NCBI GenBank assembly: GCA_003247575.1 | Contig: QJZC01000020.1 | Coordinates: 124,001-188,000, forward strand | DNA: 64,000 nucleotides | Direction of reading: 5' to 3' | Origin: Pseudomonadota bacterium | Lineage (GTDB): Bacteria > Myxococcota_A > UBA9160 > SZUA-336 | Position numbers and translations under genes: made by a program | Shown here: one piece after another, positions 19,365 through 28,197 of the stretch | Position numbering within the stretch: position 1 is the first letter of the stretch | Layout: each line of letters starts with the position of its first letter | The notes under the pieces: model-generated | Databases searched by the model: none | The model's input: only the letters and a program-made list of their open reading frames with translations | What the model was told of the DNA's origin: nothing

Positions 19365-20321
19365 CTACTTGAATACCTTTGCCGCGTTTTCGACCAGCTC
19401 CTGAGGCAAGCGCAGCTTGAGCTGATCGGCAGTGCGGACGTTGATGGCGTATTCGACCTTGCGCGGGTAGGTCGGCTGGATCGAGCTTACCGGTCTGCCG
19501 TTGAGGACCTCGACAGCCATCTCTCCACACTGCGCACCCAGGTCTTCATAGTCCCGATCCAGCGCGTAGAGCGCGCCTGCCTTCACCCACGACGCTGACA
19601 GTCCAGAGAACGGCATGCGGTTTCGGAAGGAGAAGAGCAGGATCGCCTGGGTCGTCTGACGCGAGAAGACGACTTGGTCCGTGACCGCCATCAGGAAGTC
19701 AGCCTCTCGCGCCATGCTGTTCAGCGCATCGGGTAGATCCTGTGGCCGTCGTACCTCGCGTGCGACGAGCCGAAAGCCGAGGCGGTCGGCCACTCGGTGT
19801 GCCTTCTGGATTCGGGCTTCGTTCTCGTCGGGATTGTAGAGCACTCCAACCGCTTGACTTCCTGGAACGAACCGGCGAATCCACTCGAGCTCCGTTTCGA
19901 GCGGAAACTCCAGGGCGACTCCAGTCGCGTTCGGGGCGCGGCGAAGCTCGTCCGCATCGACAGTCATGCACGCGATCACCGGTGAGGGTCCGGGTACGTC
20001 GAGCGCAGCGCTCGTCGCTGCAGAGCCGATCGTGATGAGAGGCGTCGAAGCGTTGCTGCGCGCCATGCTCAACCCCAGGACGGCCGCCGCTGGATCTGCA
20101 CGCAGCGAGCTCACGCGCACGTCGCGGCCCCGCGTGTGATTCGCGAGCGCGCGCTTCACGCCGGCCAGGACCCCCTCGTACGGACCGTCGTCGCGACTCG
20201 TGACGACCACGAGCGGCGGGACCTCGTCCGCCCTTGCGGGGGAATGGGCAGCCAGCAGCGCTAGGCATATCGCCAAGATATGCCGAAGCCTGAGCTGCCG
20301 ATCTTGGGTTGATCGATTCAT
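19365..20321 (-). CDS. Periplasmic ABC-type substrate-binding protein (ABC_sub_bind family)
   Basis: The 318-aa product has a signal peptide ([19 protein letters not shown]) and reads through the PF04392-type two-lobe binding fold: [59 protein letters not shown], and the late [20 protein letters not shown] with [13 protein letters not shown]. No ABC permease or ATPase is adjacent. Instead it sits 11 bp after a TonB receptor and 11 bp before a hybrid kinase, so it more likely serves as a periplasmic sensor subunit than in uptake. Confidence 0.85.
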   Translation of the reverse strand: MNRSTQDRQLRLRHILAICLALLAAHSPARADEVPPLVVVTSRDDGPYEGVLAGVKRALANHTRGRDVRVSSLRADPAAAVLGLSMARSNASTPLITIGSAATSAALDVPGPSPVIACMTVDADELRRAPNATGVALEFPLETELEWIRRFVPGSQAVGVLYNPDENEARIQKAHRVADRLGFRLVAREVRRPQDLPDALNSMAREADFLMAVTDQVVFSRQTTQAILLFSFRNRMPFSGLSASWVKAGALYALDRDYEDLGAQCGEMAVEVLNGRPVSSIQPTYPRKVEYAINVRTADQLKLRLPQELVENAAKVFK

Positions 20322-20332
20322 CGAGTCGTCCG

Positions 20333-22426
20333 TTAGAACGCGTACTTGACCGTTAGCCAGAAGAGCCTACCGTCTTGCTCGATCTGATCCTGAACCTGCT
20401 CGCCCGAGCCGGGATCGGAGTACTCCTTGTCGAAGATGTTCCGTACACTCACTGAAACTTCGAGTCCACGGATGAAGTTGCGTGTCGAGAGCGTCACGTT
20501 CGTCGCGACGAAGTCGTTCGTCCGATTCCCTGCGAGTGTCTTTCGCCTGCTGGTGTAACTGCTCTCTACCGCGATGGACATCCGGTCCTGGAGCAGTGGC
20601 ACCACCAGATTCAGGTTCACTAGGTGGGTGGGAGAGTTCGTGAGCCGCTTTCCGCTTCGGCGATCCCTCGCCTCCTGTAAGGCGTACCCGAGCCGGCCCC
20701 CGACGCCGAAGCGCGCGCGTTCGTCCAGCTCGAGCTGAAGCTCGAGGCCGCGGGCGTCGATCTGGCCGCGATTCTGGAAGACCAGCAGGCTATCGCTCGG
20801 GTCGGTCTCCTGGCTGATGAGGTCGTCGATCGAGTAGAAGTAGATCGACCCGGTCGCTCGAAGGTAGTCCGTGAGGGACTGCTCTACTGCGAGCTCGTAG
20901 GTCGTGATCGTCTCGGGATCGAGGTTCGGATTTGCCTTGAACCCGGTTCCCACGTAGAAGCGTTCATACGCATTCGCGCCTCTGAACGCCATTCCGTACA
21001 GAGCTTTGACCGTGGTCCGGTTCACGTTGTAGATCATCGCGATGCGGGGGTTGAGGGTGCTTCCGAAAGACTCGTAGTAGTCGTAGCGAAGTCCCGCATT
21101 GAGGATCAGCGAGTCCGTCAGCGAGATCTCGTCCTGAAGGAATCCAGCGACGTTCCAGGAGTCTCTTCGATCGTCGAGGTACAGGACCGAGGGGTTGATG
21201 TCCTCATTGCGCAGGTCCTGACGGAAGTTGTCTCGATACTCGAGCCCGGCAGTCACGTTGTGAGATTCGAGAAATCGACGATTGATTTTGGTCTCGGCGC
21301 CCCACCATTCTCCGATCGATCGATCTCGATTCAGGACCAGGTCGGCAGGCGGGGTCGTGGCCACATCGTACAGGTAGTCTCCGCGGTAGTAGAAGCGGTC
21401 GTAGTAGAGGCGGCCAGATACGTTCGTCTGGGAGTCGATGTCTCGCTCGTATTTGAGAAAGAGATACCCGTGCTCGTCGGTCGAACGCGTTCGGTCGGTT
21501 GGAAAGACGGTCCCGTACGAGGCGGTCGGAATCCCCTTCTCGCGTGAGACGAATCCACCTTGAAAGGTCAGGCCGCGAATCGAGACCTTGCCGAATAGAT
21601 TTGGGAACTCGTCCTCGTCCGCATTTCGCGTGACGCCGAAGTTGTTGGCTGGGTTGTTGAATTCCGGATAGAACAGGCTCTTCTGCCCATCAGAGTGGTA
21701 GAATGATCCAGAGAGCAGAAGTTCTGCCCCGTTGGAGAGCTTGTCTCCATAAGTCATGCGAACGCGGGCAGTGTTCAGGCTTCCGATTGAAGCAGATGTC
21801 TCGACTCCTCGAATGTCTCGGCCTTGCTTCGTGATGACGTTGATCACTCCAAAGAAGGCGTTCGTTCCGTAGAGAGAGGAGCTGGGGCCTCGAATGACTT
21901 CGATGCGATGGATCATGTCGACATCGACTACGGATTCTGTTCCGAGTCCGGCCTGATCATACAGGTTGTCGTTCAGTCGATGTCCGTCCACCAACAGGAG
22001 GACGCGGGTGTTGAAGTCGCCCGGCCGATTGAATCCGCGCACTCCGAGGTAGTTGTAGTTTCGATCGTAGGTGACGAAAAATCCCGTGACGCCGTGCAAG
22101 ACCTCGGCGAGGGAGCGATAGCCAAACTTTCGGATTTCTTCAGCGGTGATGAGGGTGACGAACGACGGAGCTTCGGTGATCTTCTGCTCGAACTTCGATA
22201 CGCCGTAGACCGAGGGAATTTCTTGAAAGACGATGGCCTCCTCTCCTTCGGGTGTCCCAAAGGGGTCGGAGCCGGCTCGAACTCTTCCGAAGGGGAGCAG
22301 TGCGAGGGAAGAGCAGAGCAGTAGGCACCCTGCGGCGTGAATGACTCCTGGTGGAGTCGGCGCCCGTCCGAGGACTTGCGTCATTCCTCCGTCGCGCCGT
22401 CGATTCGCTCTAGGTCTTGCAAGCAT
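20333..22426 (-). CDS. TonB-dependent outer-membrane receptor
   Basis: The 697-aa protein has a signal region ending near LLPFGRVRA and a plug domain (APSFVTLITAEEIRKFGYRSL; GVRGFNRPGDFNTRVLLLVDG; IEVIRGPSSSLYGTNAFFGV). A long barrel follows with NPRIAMIYNV, PNLDPETITTYELAVEQ and a C-terminal aromatic finish LFWLTVKYAF. TonB receptors import scarce ligands with energy from TonB-ExbBD. Here the gene heads an operon with a binding protein and a histidine kinase, so ligand capture is probably tied to signalling. ATG at 22426 follows GAGGA at good spacing; a second ATG at 22384 has none. Confidence 0.92.
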   Translation of the reverse strand: MLARPRANRRRDGGMTQVLGRAPTPPGVIHAAGCLLLCSSLALLPFGRVRAGSDPFGTPEGEEAIVFQEIPSVYGVSKFEQKITEAPSFVTLITAEEIRKFGYRSLAEVLHGVTGFFVTYDRNYNYLGVRGFNRPGDFNTRVLLLVDGHRLNDNLYDQAGLGTESVVDVDMIHRIEVIRGPSSSLYGTNAFFGVINVITKQGRDIRGVETSASIGSLNTARVRMTYGDKLSNGAELLLSGSFYHSDGQKSLFYPEFNNPANNFGVTRNADEDEFPNLFGKVSIRGLTFQGGFVSREKGIPTASYGTVFPTDRTRSTDEHGYLFLKYERDIDSQTNVSGRLYYDRFYYRGDYLYDVATTPPADLVLNRDRSIGEWWGAETKINRRFLESHNVTAGLEYRDNFRQDLRNEDINPSVLYLDDRRDSWNVAGFLQDEISLTDSLILNAGLRYDYYESFGSTLNPRIAMIYNVNRTTVKALYGMAFRGANAYERFYVGTGFKANPNLDPETITTYELAVEQSLTDYLRATGSIYFYSIDDLISQETDPSDSLLVFQNRGQIDARGLELQLELDERARFGVGGRLGYALQEARDRRSGKRLTNSPTHLVNLNLVVPLLQDRMSIAVESSYTSRRKTLAGNRTNDFVATNVTLSTRNFIRGLEVSVSVRNIFDKEYSDPGSGEQVQDQIEQDGRLFWLTVKYAF

Positions 22427-22482
22427 ACTAGGTCCTCACACACTTCCCAAGCCACAATGGTCCGAATCACACTTCGCGAGCC

Positions 22483-22515
22483 GCACGCGACTCCGTTTCG
22501 TTTGGAGTCGCGTGC
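22483..22515. repeat. Perfect 12-bp inverted repeat (hairpin) upstream of TonB receptor gene
   Basis: GCACGCGACTCC and its exact complement GGAGTCGCGTGC are separated by nine bases (GTTTCGTTT). The hairpin lies between the end of the 4-TM gene (22595) and the start of the receptor gene (22426), both on the minus strand. No U-run follows on the minus strand, so it is not a classic intrinsic terminator. It could still end or stabilise the upstream transcript, or act as an operator for the receptor operon. Confidence 0.6.
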
Positions 22516-22594
22516 GAAGCGCGAGAGAGGTCTAGCTCGAACGAGTCATCGGTCTTTCCTGGAATCACGGCGGAAGACGACCGTCTACGACCGT

Positions 22595-22963
22595 CTATGC
22601 CGCAGTTCTCACGATCAACCAGCCGAGGCCGAATAGTGAGAAAACAGCGACGATCTGATCGATCCAAGGCCAAGATAGGAATCGGCCGCTCAAGACCATC
22701 ACTCCGATGATTGTTACCGCGAACCAGATGAGTGTCTGGATCTCGGGTAGTACGACGCCGGCTTCGTTCAGGTACCGAATCGAAAGCCAATACGCGGTTA
22801 TCCCGAGTGCAAAGGCGATGGCGGCCTTGCCTACCTGATCCCATTGCAACCGTCCGCTCTGCCATACTGCGGATGAGTAGGTGAAAGCCAGCGAGTCCAG
22901 AATGCCCGCGGCGATCGTGAGCGAAGTGATTGCTAATGGAATGCGTAGCGAGAGCTCATTCAT
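22595..22963 (-). CDS. Four-TM membrane protein, possible SMR/DMT-like exporter
   Basis: The 122-aa protein has four hydrophobic segments (about residues 8-30, 44-63, 73-95 and 100-118), the length and spacing of small multidrug resistance proteins. An acidic residue, D23, sits in the first segment where SMR pumps carry their essential Glu. TM3-TM4 (MVLSGRFLSWPWIDQIVAVF) resembles the second half of DMT-type repeats. It overlaps the methyltransferase stop as ATGA, so it is probably translated with it. Export of the methylated product is inferred from context; a family match is not proven. Confidence 0.6.
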   Translation of the reverse strand: MNELSLRIPLAITSLTIAAGILDSLAFTYSSAVWQSGRLQWDQVGKAAIAFALGITAYWLSIRYLNEAGVVLPEIQTLIWFAVTIIGVMVLSGRFLSWPWIDQIVAVFSLFGLGWLIVRTAA

Positions 22964-23760
22964 TCAGACGAGCCCTCGCGGAAGTTCGGATTCTTCTGGG
23001 CGACAGCCAGCATCAGGCCTTTGTAGTCGCGCGTGGGGCGGTCTGCTGGCACGCTGCGAACGCGGACCTTTGCTCCCTCGAAGCCCATGTCCTTGAGTAG
23101 GTTTCGCAGGTCGTGCTCGGAGATGTCTACTGCGGGAAACGAATGCGGGCCCACGGCATATTGCGTGGCGCCCTTGAGCGCCGAGATGACGAGCCATCCG
23201 CGCGGTTTGAGCACCGAGGTGATGTTGGCCATATAGCTACGCCACTGGTCGTGATCATCTGTCGCAGACTCTGCGCAGAAGTTGGTCAGTACGATGTCGT
23301 AGGGTCTCTCGAGCTCGGGAATCGGGGAAGGCTTCGATGCATCGCATCGAATGAGCCGCGTGATGAGCTGGCGCAGCTCCGCGGCTCGTTGGTCGACGCT
23401 CTCCTCGCTGCAGATCTGCCCCGACTCGAGCTCGATGGCCTTGCGAATGAAGGGATTCCAGTCGAAGGCTGTCGGATCGCATAGAATCCAGCGACGCACC
23501 TCTTCGAGATTGGCCTCGAGGTAATCGGCGAAGTGGATCTCGTCGACGCGGTTTGCCGCCGAGATCAGTGGGTATAGGGTAGGGCCGCCGCCGAAGTCGA
23601 GCAGGGTACCCCCCTTGGGAAGCAGCTCGTAGGTTTCTGCCATGAACTCGAGAAGTGCAAGGTTCTCGGGCCCGAGGTCGCCGTAGTATTCATCGAGATA
23701 GGCCACTGGATCGAAGTGGGTCCAGTCCTGCGTGATCGGGAACGTCCGGGGAGGGCTCAT
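22960..23760 (-). CDS. NNMT/PNMT/TEMT-family N-methyltransferase
   Basis: The 266-aa product carries YLDEYYGDLGPEN near its N-terminus, motif I GTLLDFGGGPTLYPLISA, and FADYLEANLEEVRRWI, followed by YDIVLTNFCAESAT and KPRGWLVISALKGATQY. These mark the nicotinamide/phenylethanolamine/thioether N-methyltransferase family, whose bacterial members include the guanitoxin-pathway enzyme. The likely acceptor is a small amine or guanidine. It starts one base after the stop of the arginine decarboxylase gene (ATG 23760; GTG at 23781 would add seven residues), so agmatine or a derivative is the natural candidate substrate. This assignment is inference. Confidence 0.82.
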   Translation of the reverse strand: MSPPRTFPITQDWTHFDPVAYLDEYYGDLGPENLALLEFMAETYELLPKGGTLLDFGGGPTLYPLISAANRVDEIHFADYLEANLEEVRRWILCDPTAFDWNPFIRKAIELESGQICSEESVDQRAAELRQLITRLIRCDASKPSPIPELERPYDIVLTNFCAESATDDHDQWRSYMANITSVLKPRGWLVISALKGATQYAVGPHSFPAVDISEHDLRNLLKDMGFEGAKVRVRSVPADRPTRDYKGLMLAVAQKNPNFREGSSE

Positions 23761-23761
23761 C

Positions 23762-24235
23762 TCAGTCTGTCCAGGGTTCACTTTGATAGATGGCGATCAC
23801 GAGGGAGCAGATTGGATCTCCCTCGCACACACCCCCTACGACTACGCTCTCGTTCTTCCCGTAGTCGTAGCTGCGTCCTGCCTTCATCGCATTCAGAGTG
23901 GACTCGATGGCGCAGTCCACACTTCGACGGCTTGGTCCGTGGAGTTCCACGAAGAGGCCGCGGCCGGAGTCCTCTTCTTGCGTCCAGCCGAGTCCTGCCC
24001 ATGCCTCTTCTCCGACCGCAGAGGCTTCCTGGCGAGCGAGCACGACATATAGCCGGTGTCCATATTCGGATGGACGCGTCTCGGGACGAGCGCGTTCCAG
24101 GACAGCCGCAGGTGGGATCACCGAGGACAGCGGGATCAGGTTGTAGTTCTCGACCCCGGCACTTCGAAGCGCCGCATCGAAGGCTGCCAGCGGTGTAGGG
24201 CCCGATCCTACGCCGGACGTGATTATGATCTTCAT
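23762..24235 (-). CDS. pdaD: Pyruvoyl-dependent arginine decarboxylase
   Basis: The 157-aa proenzyme has the family pattern: ITSGVGSGPTPLAAFDAAL, the self-cleavage region YNLIPLSSVIPPAAVLE, then GHRLYVVLARQEA and GEEAWAGLGW. Cleavage between S37 and S38 would turn S38 into the pyruvoyl group that replaces PLP. The reaction is arginine to agmatine plus CO2. The first gene of a tight three-gene unit with an N-methyltransferase and a 4-TM protein, it probably supplies agmatine to a specialised product rather than to general polyamines. An SD-like GAAAGAGAGAG precedes the ATG. Confidence 0.88.
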   Translation of the reverse strand: MKIIITSGVGSGPTPLAAFDAALRSAGVENYNLIPLSSVIPPAAVLERARPETRPSEYGHRLYVVLARQEASAVGEEAWAGLGWTQEEDSGRGLFVELHGPSRRSVDCAIESTLNAMKAGRSYDYGKNESVVVGGVCEGDPICSLVIAIYQSEPWTD

Positions 24236-24715
24236 CTCTCTCTTTCGTGGGTGCGATCGAAGACTGCGCCGTCAGCGCGGTGTCCTCACTGTGACTCACG
24301 GGTACTATCGGCGACGTTAATGACTTCTTTAGACGAGCGGTCACTCAGAAGCTCTTTTTCGCTGGCATGAAGCACTCCATGCGAAGAGAGGGTGAGAGTC
24401 GTGCGCAGCTGTGGATGGCATGCGGTCAGGGGCCTGTTCGAGCTCCGTGGGAGCCCGGCAGCGGGAAGGGGGAGCGGTGTTTGGCTTTCGGTTGGAAGTG
24501 CTAAAGCTGCGGAGCTCCCTCGAGCTATTAAGAAAGGGAGGGGGTTGAACCAGGGGAGGGAAGTGAGGGGCTACGCGCCTCTGAGTCGCTGCGACCAGGT
24601 GATCGAGCGCGATGGACTCCCGCTCGTCGTTCGCCCGTTCGACGAGTCGTTGGTACTCGTCGGGTTGCCGCCAATCGACCTCCGGGAGTTGATGGGTACA
24701 AGGACGGCTGGGCTC
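24236..24715. other. Intergenic region between arginine decarboxylase and thiolase genes
   Basis: About 480 bp with no convincing coding frame on either strand. It should hold the promoter for the decarboxylase operon (the less GC-rich part at 24290-24360) and the 3' end of the thiolase transcript. No clear hairpin with a T-run was seen. Confidence 0.4.
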
Positions 24716-25897
24716 TCAGCAGAGCTCGATCGCCATCGCCGTGGCCTCGCCGCCCCCTATGCAGAGAGACGCTATGCCCTTGCGTCCGCCCGTCCGCCCG
24801 AGTGCGTGGATCAGGGTCAGGACGATGCGCGATCTCGTCGAGCCGACGGGGTGCCCCAGCGCGCATGCGCCACCGTGGATGTTGAGCTTGCGGTGATCGA
24901 TCCCGAACTCGCGGAGCGGAATCATGGCCACCATGGCGAAGGCTTCGTTGATCTCCCACAGATCCACATCGGAAACCTGCCAGCCGGTCTTCTTCAATAT
25001 CTGGCGGATCGCACCACAGGGAGCGAGCGTGAACTCGCTGGGGTGCTGACTGTTCGTGCTGTGCGCTACGATGCGAGCCAGCGGGCGAACGCCGAGCCGC
25101 TTTGCGTGATCCTCTTGCATCAGCACGAGCGCAGAGGCGCCGTCCGAGATCGAGCTGGAATTGGCAGCGGTCACCGTTCCGTCCTTTGAGAAGGCCGGTC
25201 GCAGGGTCGGGATCTTCTCAAGCCGGGCGTTCCCGGGCTGTTCGTCGGTGTCGACGACCTGGTTACCGGCACGCGTCTTGACGGTGACCGCCACGATCTC
25301 GTTCTTGAACCACCCGTTCTCGATCGCGGCCTGGGCGCGCTTTAGCGACTCGATCGCAAACTCGTCCATCTCTGCGCGCGTGATCCCTCGCTTGTCGGCG
25401 ACTTCCTGCGCAAAGGAGCCCATCAGGCGCCCGGTTTCAGCATCTTCGAGCCCGTCGAGAAACATGTGGTCGTAGATCTGGCCGTTGCCCATGCGCATAC
25501 CGTCACGGACCTTGTCGAGCAGGTAGGGTGCGTTCGTCATGGACTCCATGCCTCCGGCGACGACGATGTCGCTGCTGCCGGCAAGGATCTGATCGTGCGC
25601 GAACATGGCGGCTCTCATCCCCGAGCCACACAGCTTGTTGAGGGTGACGGCTCCGGTGGAATCGGGCAGTCCGGCGAGACGCATCGCCTGGCGCGCCGGG
25701 CCTTGCTTGAGTCCGGCGGGGAGGACACAGCCCATGAGCACGTCGTCTACCTGCTCAGGATCGATGCCCGCACGCTGGATGGCCGCGAGGATCGCGGCGG
25801 CCCCGAGTTCGGGGGCGGAAAGTGCCTTCAAACTTCCCTGAAAACCTCCCATGGCCGTGCGTGCACCACTCGCAATCACTACAGAATCGGTCGCCAT
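24716..25897 (-). CDS. Acetyl-CoA C-acetyltransferase (thiolase)
   Basis: The 393-aa protein is a full-length thiolase: nucleophile C90 in LNKLCGSGMRA, WEINEAFA, H349 in GGACALGHPVG, and C379 in LCIGGGEATA. These catalyse Claisen condensation of two acetyl-CoA to acetoacetyl-CoA, or the reverse thiolysis. The MESMTNAPYLL motif is typical of the biosynthetic/AtoB-PhaA branch. It stands alone here, so a role in beta-oxidation, PHB or isoprenoid supply cannot be fixed. The ATG at 25897 follows GAGGAGA. Confidence 0.93.
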   Translation of the reverse strand: MATDSVVIASGARTAMGGFQGSLKALSAPELGAAAILAAIQRAGIDPEQVDDVLMGCVLPAGLKQGPARQAMRLAGLPDSTGAVTLNKLCGSGMRAAMFAHDQILAGSSDIVVAGGMESMTNAPYLLDKVRDGMRMGNGQIYDHMFLDGLEDAETGRLMGSFAQEVADKRGITRAEMDEFAIESLKRAQAAIENGWFKNEIVAVTVKTRAGNQVVDTDEQPGNARLEKIPTLRPAFSKDGTVTAANSSSISDGASALVLMQEDHAKRLGVRPLARIVAHSTNSQHPSEFTLAPCGAIRQILKKTGWQVSDVDLWEINEAFAMVAMIPLREFGIDHRKLNIHGGACALGHPVGSTRSRIVLTLIHALGRTGGRKGIASLCIGGGEATAMAIELC

Positions 25898-26505
25898 CTC
25901 GATCTCCTCGTTCGCCTGATCTGCCGAGCACATTCCCTCGAGGCGGGCAGTATAGCGTCCCTGCTCCCCGCCTCGCAGAAGAACTCCCCGGCATCGCTAC
26001 TCGGTGCTGCTCGGAGGTGGAAGCTCTTGCGCAGATTTCGAACGAGGACATCCGCCTTGAGTTCGACTCGGCACGCGTCCCTGCCGGCGGCAGTCTAGAC
26101 CATTCAACGTTTCGACATGTGGGGTCGGTGGCTGTGGCTGAGTATTCCTCGAACGGGTGACTCGCGTGCCCTTCGGCGATTGGGGTTACTTCCCCTACGA
26201 TCTATGTTGGTAGTCAGGCGATCTCGCGCGTCTTCATGGACTCGTGAGGTGAGTCGTTGGGCCCGCATTTTTCAGGCCGGTTTGTGGTGAACGCAGATCT
26301 GGGTCAGGAGACACATAGAAGTGGCGATGGTGTGAGAATTCTCGCACCTCCGGATGACGGCTCTCGCTACCTTGGTTCGTGCGGGTAGTGGACGAGCGCG
26401 CAGAGATCTGCGCGCTCGGGGGTAGGTGCCAGTGGGGAGGATGCCACTCGAACAGTGGGGTCTTCCCAGGTGGGGCGACATCTGCTTGCCCCGGGGAGGC
26501 GATGC
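25898..26505. other. Divergent upstream region of thiolase and TPS operons
   Basis: This 600-bp region separates the leftward thiolase gene from the rightward two-partner secretion genes. No coding frame is convincing. It holds the near-perfect palindrome listed at 26329-26348 and must include the promoters of both transcripts. Confidence 0.4.
26329..26348. promoter_or_regulatory. 20-bp near-perfect palindrome upstream of TPS operon
   Basis: GGTGTGAGAATTCTCGCACC is symmetric about AATT, with a single mismatched position per arm. It lies about 160 bp before the TpsB start. Uninterrupted 20-bp symmetry suits a dimeric repressor or activator site; a short hairpin is the alternative. Confidence 0.4.
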
Positions 26506-28179
26506 ATGAGCCGTTGGGTGATTTGCCGTGTCTTCGCGCTTTCGATCTTGGGGGCCAGCTCCGCGCATGCGGAGCCGATCTCGGATCCCCCGCCGATTCC
26601 GAGGTTCGAGTCAGATCCGCTCAGGCCCACGTCAGTACTCCCGCCCATTCGGATGGGAGATGTCTTCGGGGAAAGGGGTGGCTCCGGTCCGGAATCGACG
26701 TCGCCGGGTCCCACGCGAAGCGTGTCCAGGTTCGTGCTCGATGGGAACCGGAGCTTGAGGAGCGAGCGTATCGAGGAGCTGGTCGCTCCGTTCGTCGATC
26801 GGCCGGTTTCCATTTCGGATCTAGAGATCCTGCGCGACCTGATTCGTCTCGAGTATCAGCGAAAAGGATTCGTCGGAACGCGGGTCGAGCTGGCCGACCA
26901 GGGCGAGGTCATCGATTCGGACGGAGTGGTGCGATTCGAAGTCACGGAGATGCGGCTGGGCGACGTCTTCGTGACGACGGACGGATCCCTCCGGCAGGAG
27001 TGGGTTGCGGCGCGATTGCGGTCTGATCCGGATGAGACGATTGACGTCGGAGCTCTGGAGCGAAGGGTCCAGCGCCTGCAACGTGACGAGCGAGTTCGGC
27101 GAGTCGACGCGGAGCTGGTCCCGTCGGATCAACGCGGTGTCGCGAATCTACGGGTTCTCATCAAGGAGAACCGCAAGCTATCGCTATTCGCAGGTGGAGA
27201 CAGCTCGGTCAGCCCGCTCGTGGGGGGGATCGCTCGCAGGCTTGGAGCTCGGCATACGAATGTGTGGGGTCGTGGGCACCTCTTGGAGGTCTCCTACACA
27301 GGGGCGGAGGGCCTGAGTGCGGGATACGTCCGGTATGCACTGCCGATAGGGAGCCGCGGCACCACCCTGGACTTTACGGCGAGCGCGGGAGATGCCGATA
27401 TCGTCGATGGACGCTTCGAGTCGCTCGACGTGGAAAGTCGCGCCGCCAGTTATGCGGTCCGTTTGATGCACCCCCTTCTAGAGGATGGGGAACGGTCACT
27501 GGGTCTGTCGCTTTCCGCGGAGCACCGCAGGAGCCAGTCCTTCTTGCTCGGCGAGGGGTTCGGCGTCGAGGACGGTCTCGTCAAAGTCTCGGTTCTACGG
27601 TTCTCGCAGAACTACGAGCAGCGAGGAGTGCGCCACGCGCTGCGTCTCGAGAGCACGTTCAGCCTCGGGGTCGATGCTCTCCGCGCGACGCAGCTCGGGG
27701 ATCGTCAACCAGACGGGAGCTTCTTCGCGTGGAAGGGAAGTGGCCAGTACCTGTACGAGCTCGGAGTGCTCCGTTCGCAGCTGGCGTTGCGGGGAGAGGT
27801 ACAGCTCGCGGAGGGCTCGCTACCGGGCCTAGAGCGGATTGCCGTCGGTGGTCGCAGGTCCGTGCGCGGTTATCGTGAGAGCGCGCTGGTGCGCGACAAT
27901 GCTGCTGTCGGGTCGATCGAGTTACGCGTTCCGGTGTGGAAGGGACGCGGCCGTCGATTGGAGCTCGTTCCTCACGTGGACGTGGGGTTCGCGTGGAACG
28001 AAAGTCGCGAGCTCGAGGACCGCAGGCTGATCGGCGCAGGACTGACTGCGCGCCTGGCATTCACCGAGTATCTGACCCTCGAGCTCGGGTGGGCGGCGGA
28101 TCTGAAGCGGCTGAAGACTATCGAGGACGACGACTTTCAGGATCACGGGGTCTATTTCGGCATCGTCACTCGCTACTAG
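26506..28179 (+). CDS. TpsB/ShlB/FhaC-type outer-membrane transporter
   Basis: The 557-aa protein has a signal peptide (MSRWVICRVFALSILGASSAHA), then a POTRA pair (FVLDGNRSLRSERIEELVAPF; LEILRDLIRLEYQRKGFVGTRV; VRFEVTEMRLGDV). The barrel follows, with the hallmark RIAVGGRRSVRGYRES of the VRGY/F motif in loop 6, and ends LGWAADLKRLK to YFGIVTRY. TpsB proteins secrete a TpsA partner across the outer membrane. The partner is encoded 18 bp downstream. ATG at 26506 has GGGGAGG upstream and begins the signal peptide; a longer frame from 26455 is less likely. Confidence 0.92.
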   Translation: MSRWVICRVFALSILGASSAHAEPISDPPPIPRFESDPLRPTSVLPPIRMGDVFGERGGSGPESTSPGPTRSVSRFVLDGNRSLRSERIEELVAPFVDRPVSISDLEILRDLIRLEYQRKGFVGTRVELADQGEVIDSDGVVRFEVTEMRLGDVFVTTDGSLRQEWVAARLRSDPDETIDVGALERRVQRLQRDERVRRVDAELVPSDQRGVANLRVLIKENRKLSLFAGGDSSVSPLVGGIARRLGARHTNVWGRGHLLEVSYTGAEGLSAGYVRYALPIGSRGTTLDFTASAGDADIVDGRFESLDVESRAASYAVRLMHPLLEDGERSLGLSLSAEHRRSQSFLLGEGFGVEDGLVKVSVLRFSQNYEQRGVRHALRLESTFSLGVDALRATQLGDRQPDGSFFAWKGSGQYLYELGVLRSQLALRGEVQLAEGSLPGLERIAVGGRRSVRGYRESALVRDNAAVGSIELRVPVWKGRGRRLELVPHVDVGFAWNESRELEDRRLIGAGLTARLAFTEYLTLELGWAADLKRLKTIEDDDFQDHGVYFGIVTRY

Positions 28180-28197
28180 GACGTTTGCTACTAGGAG

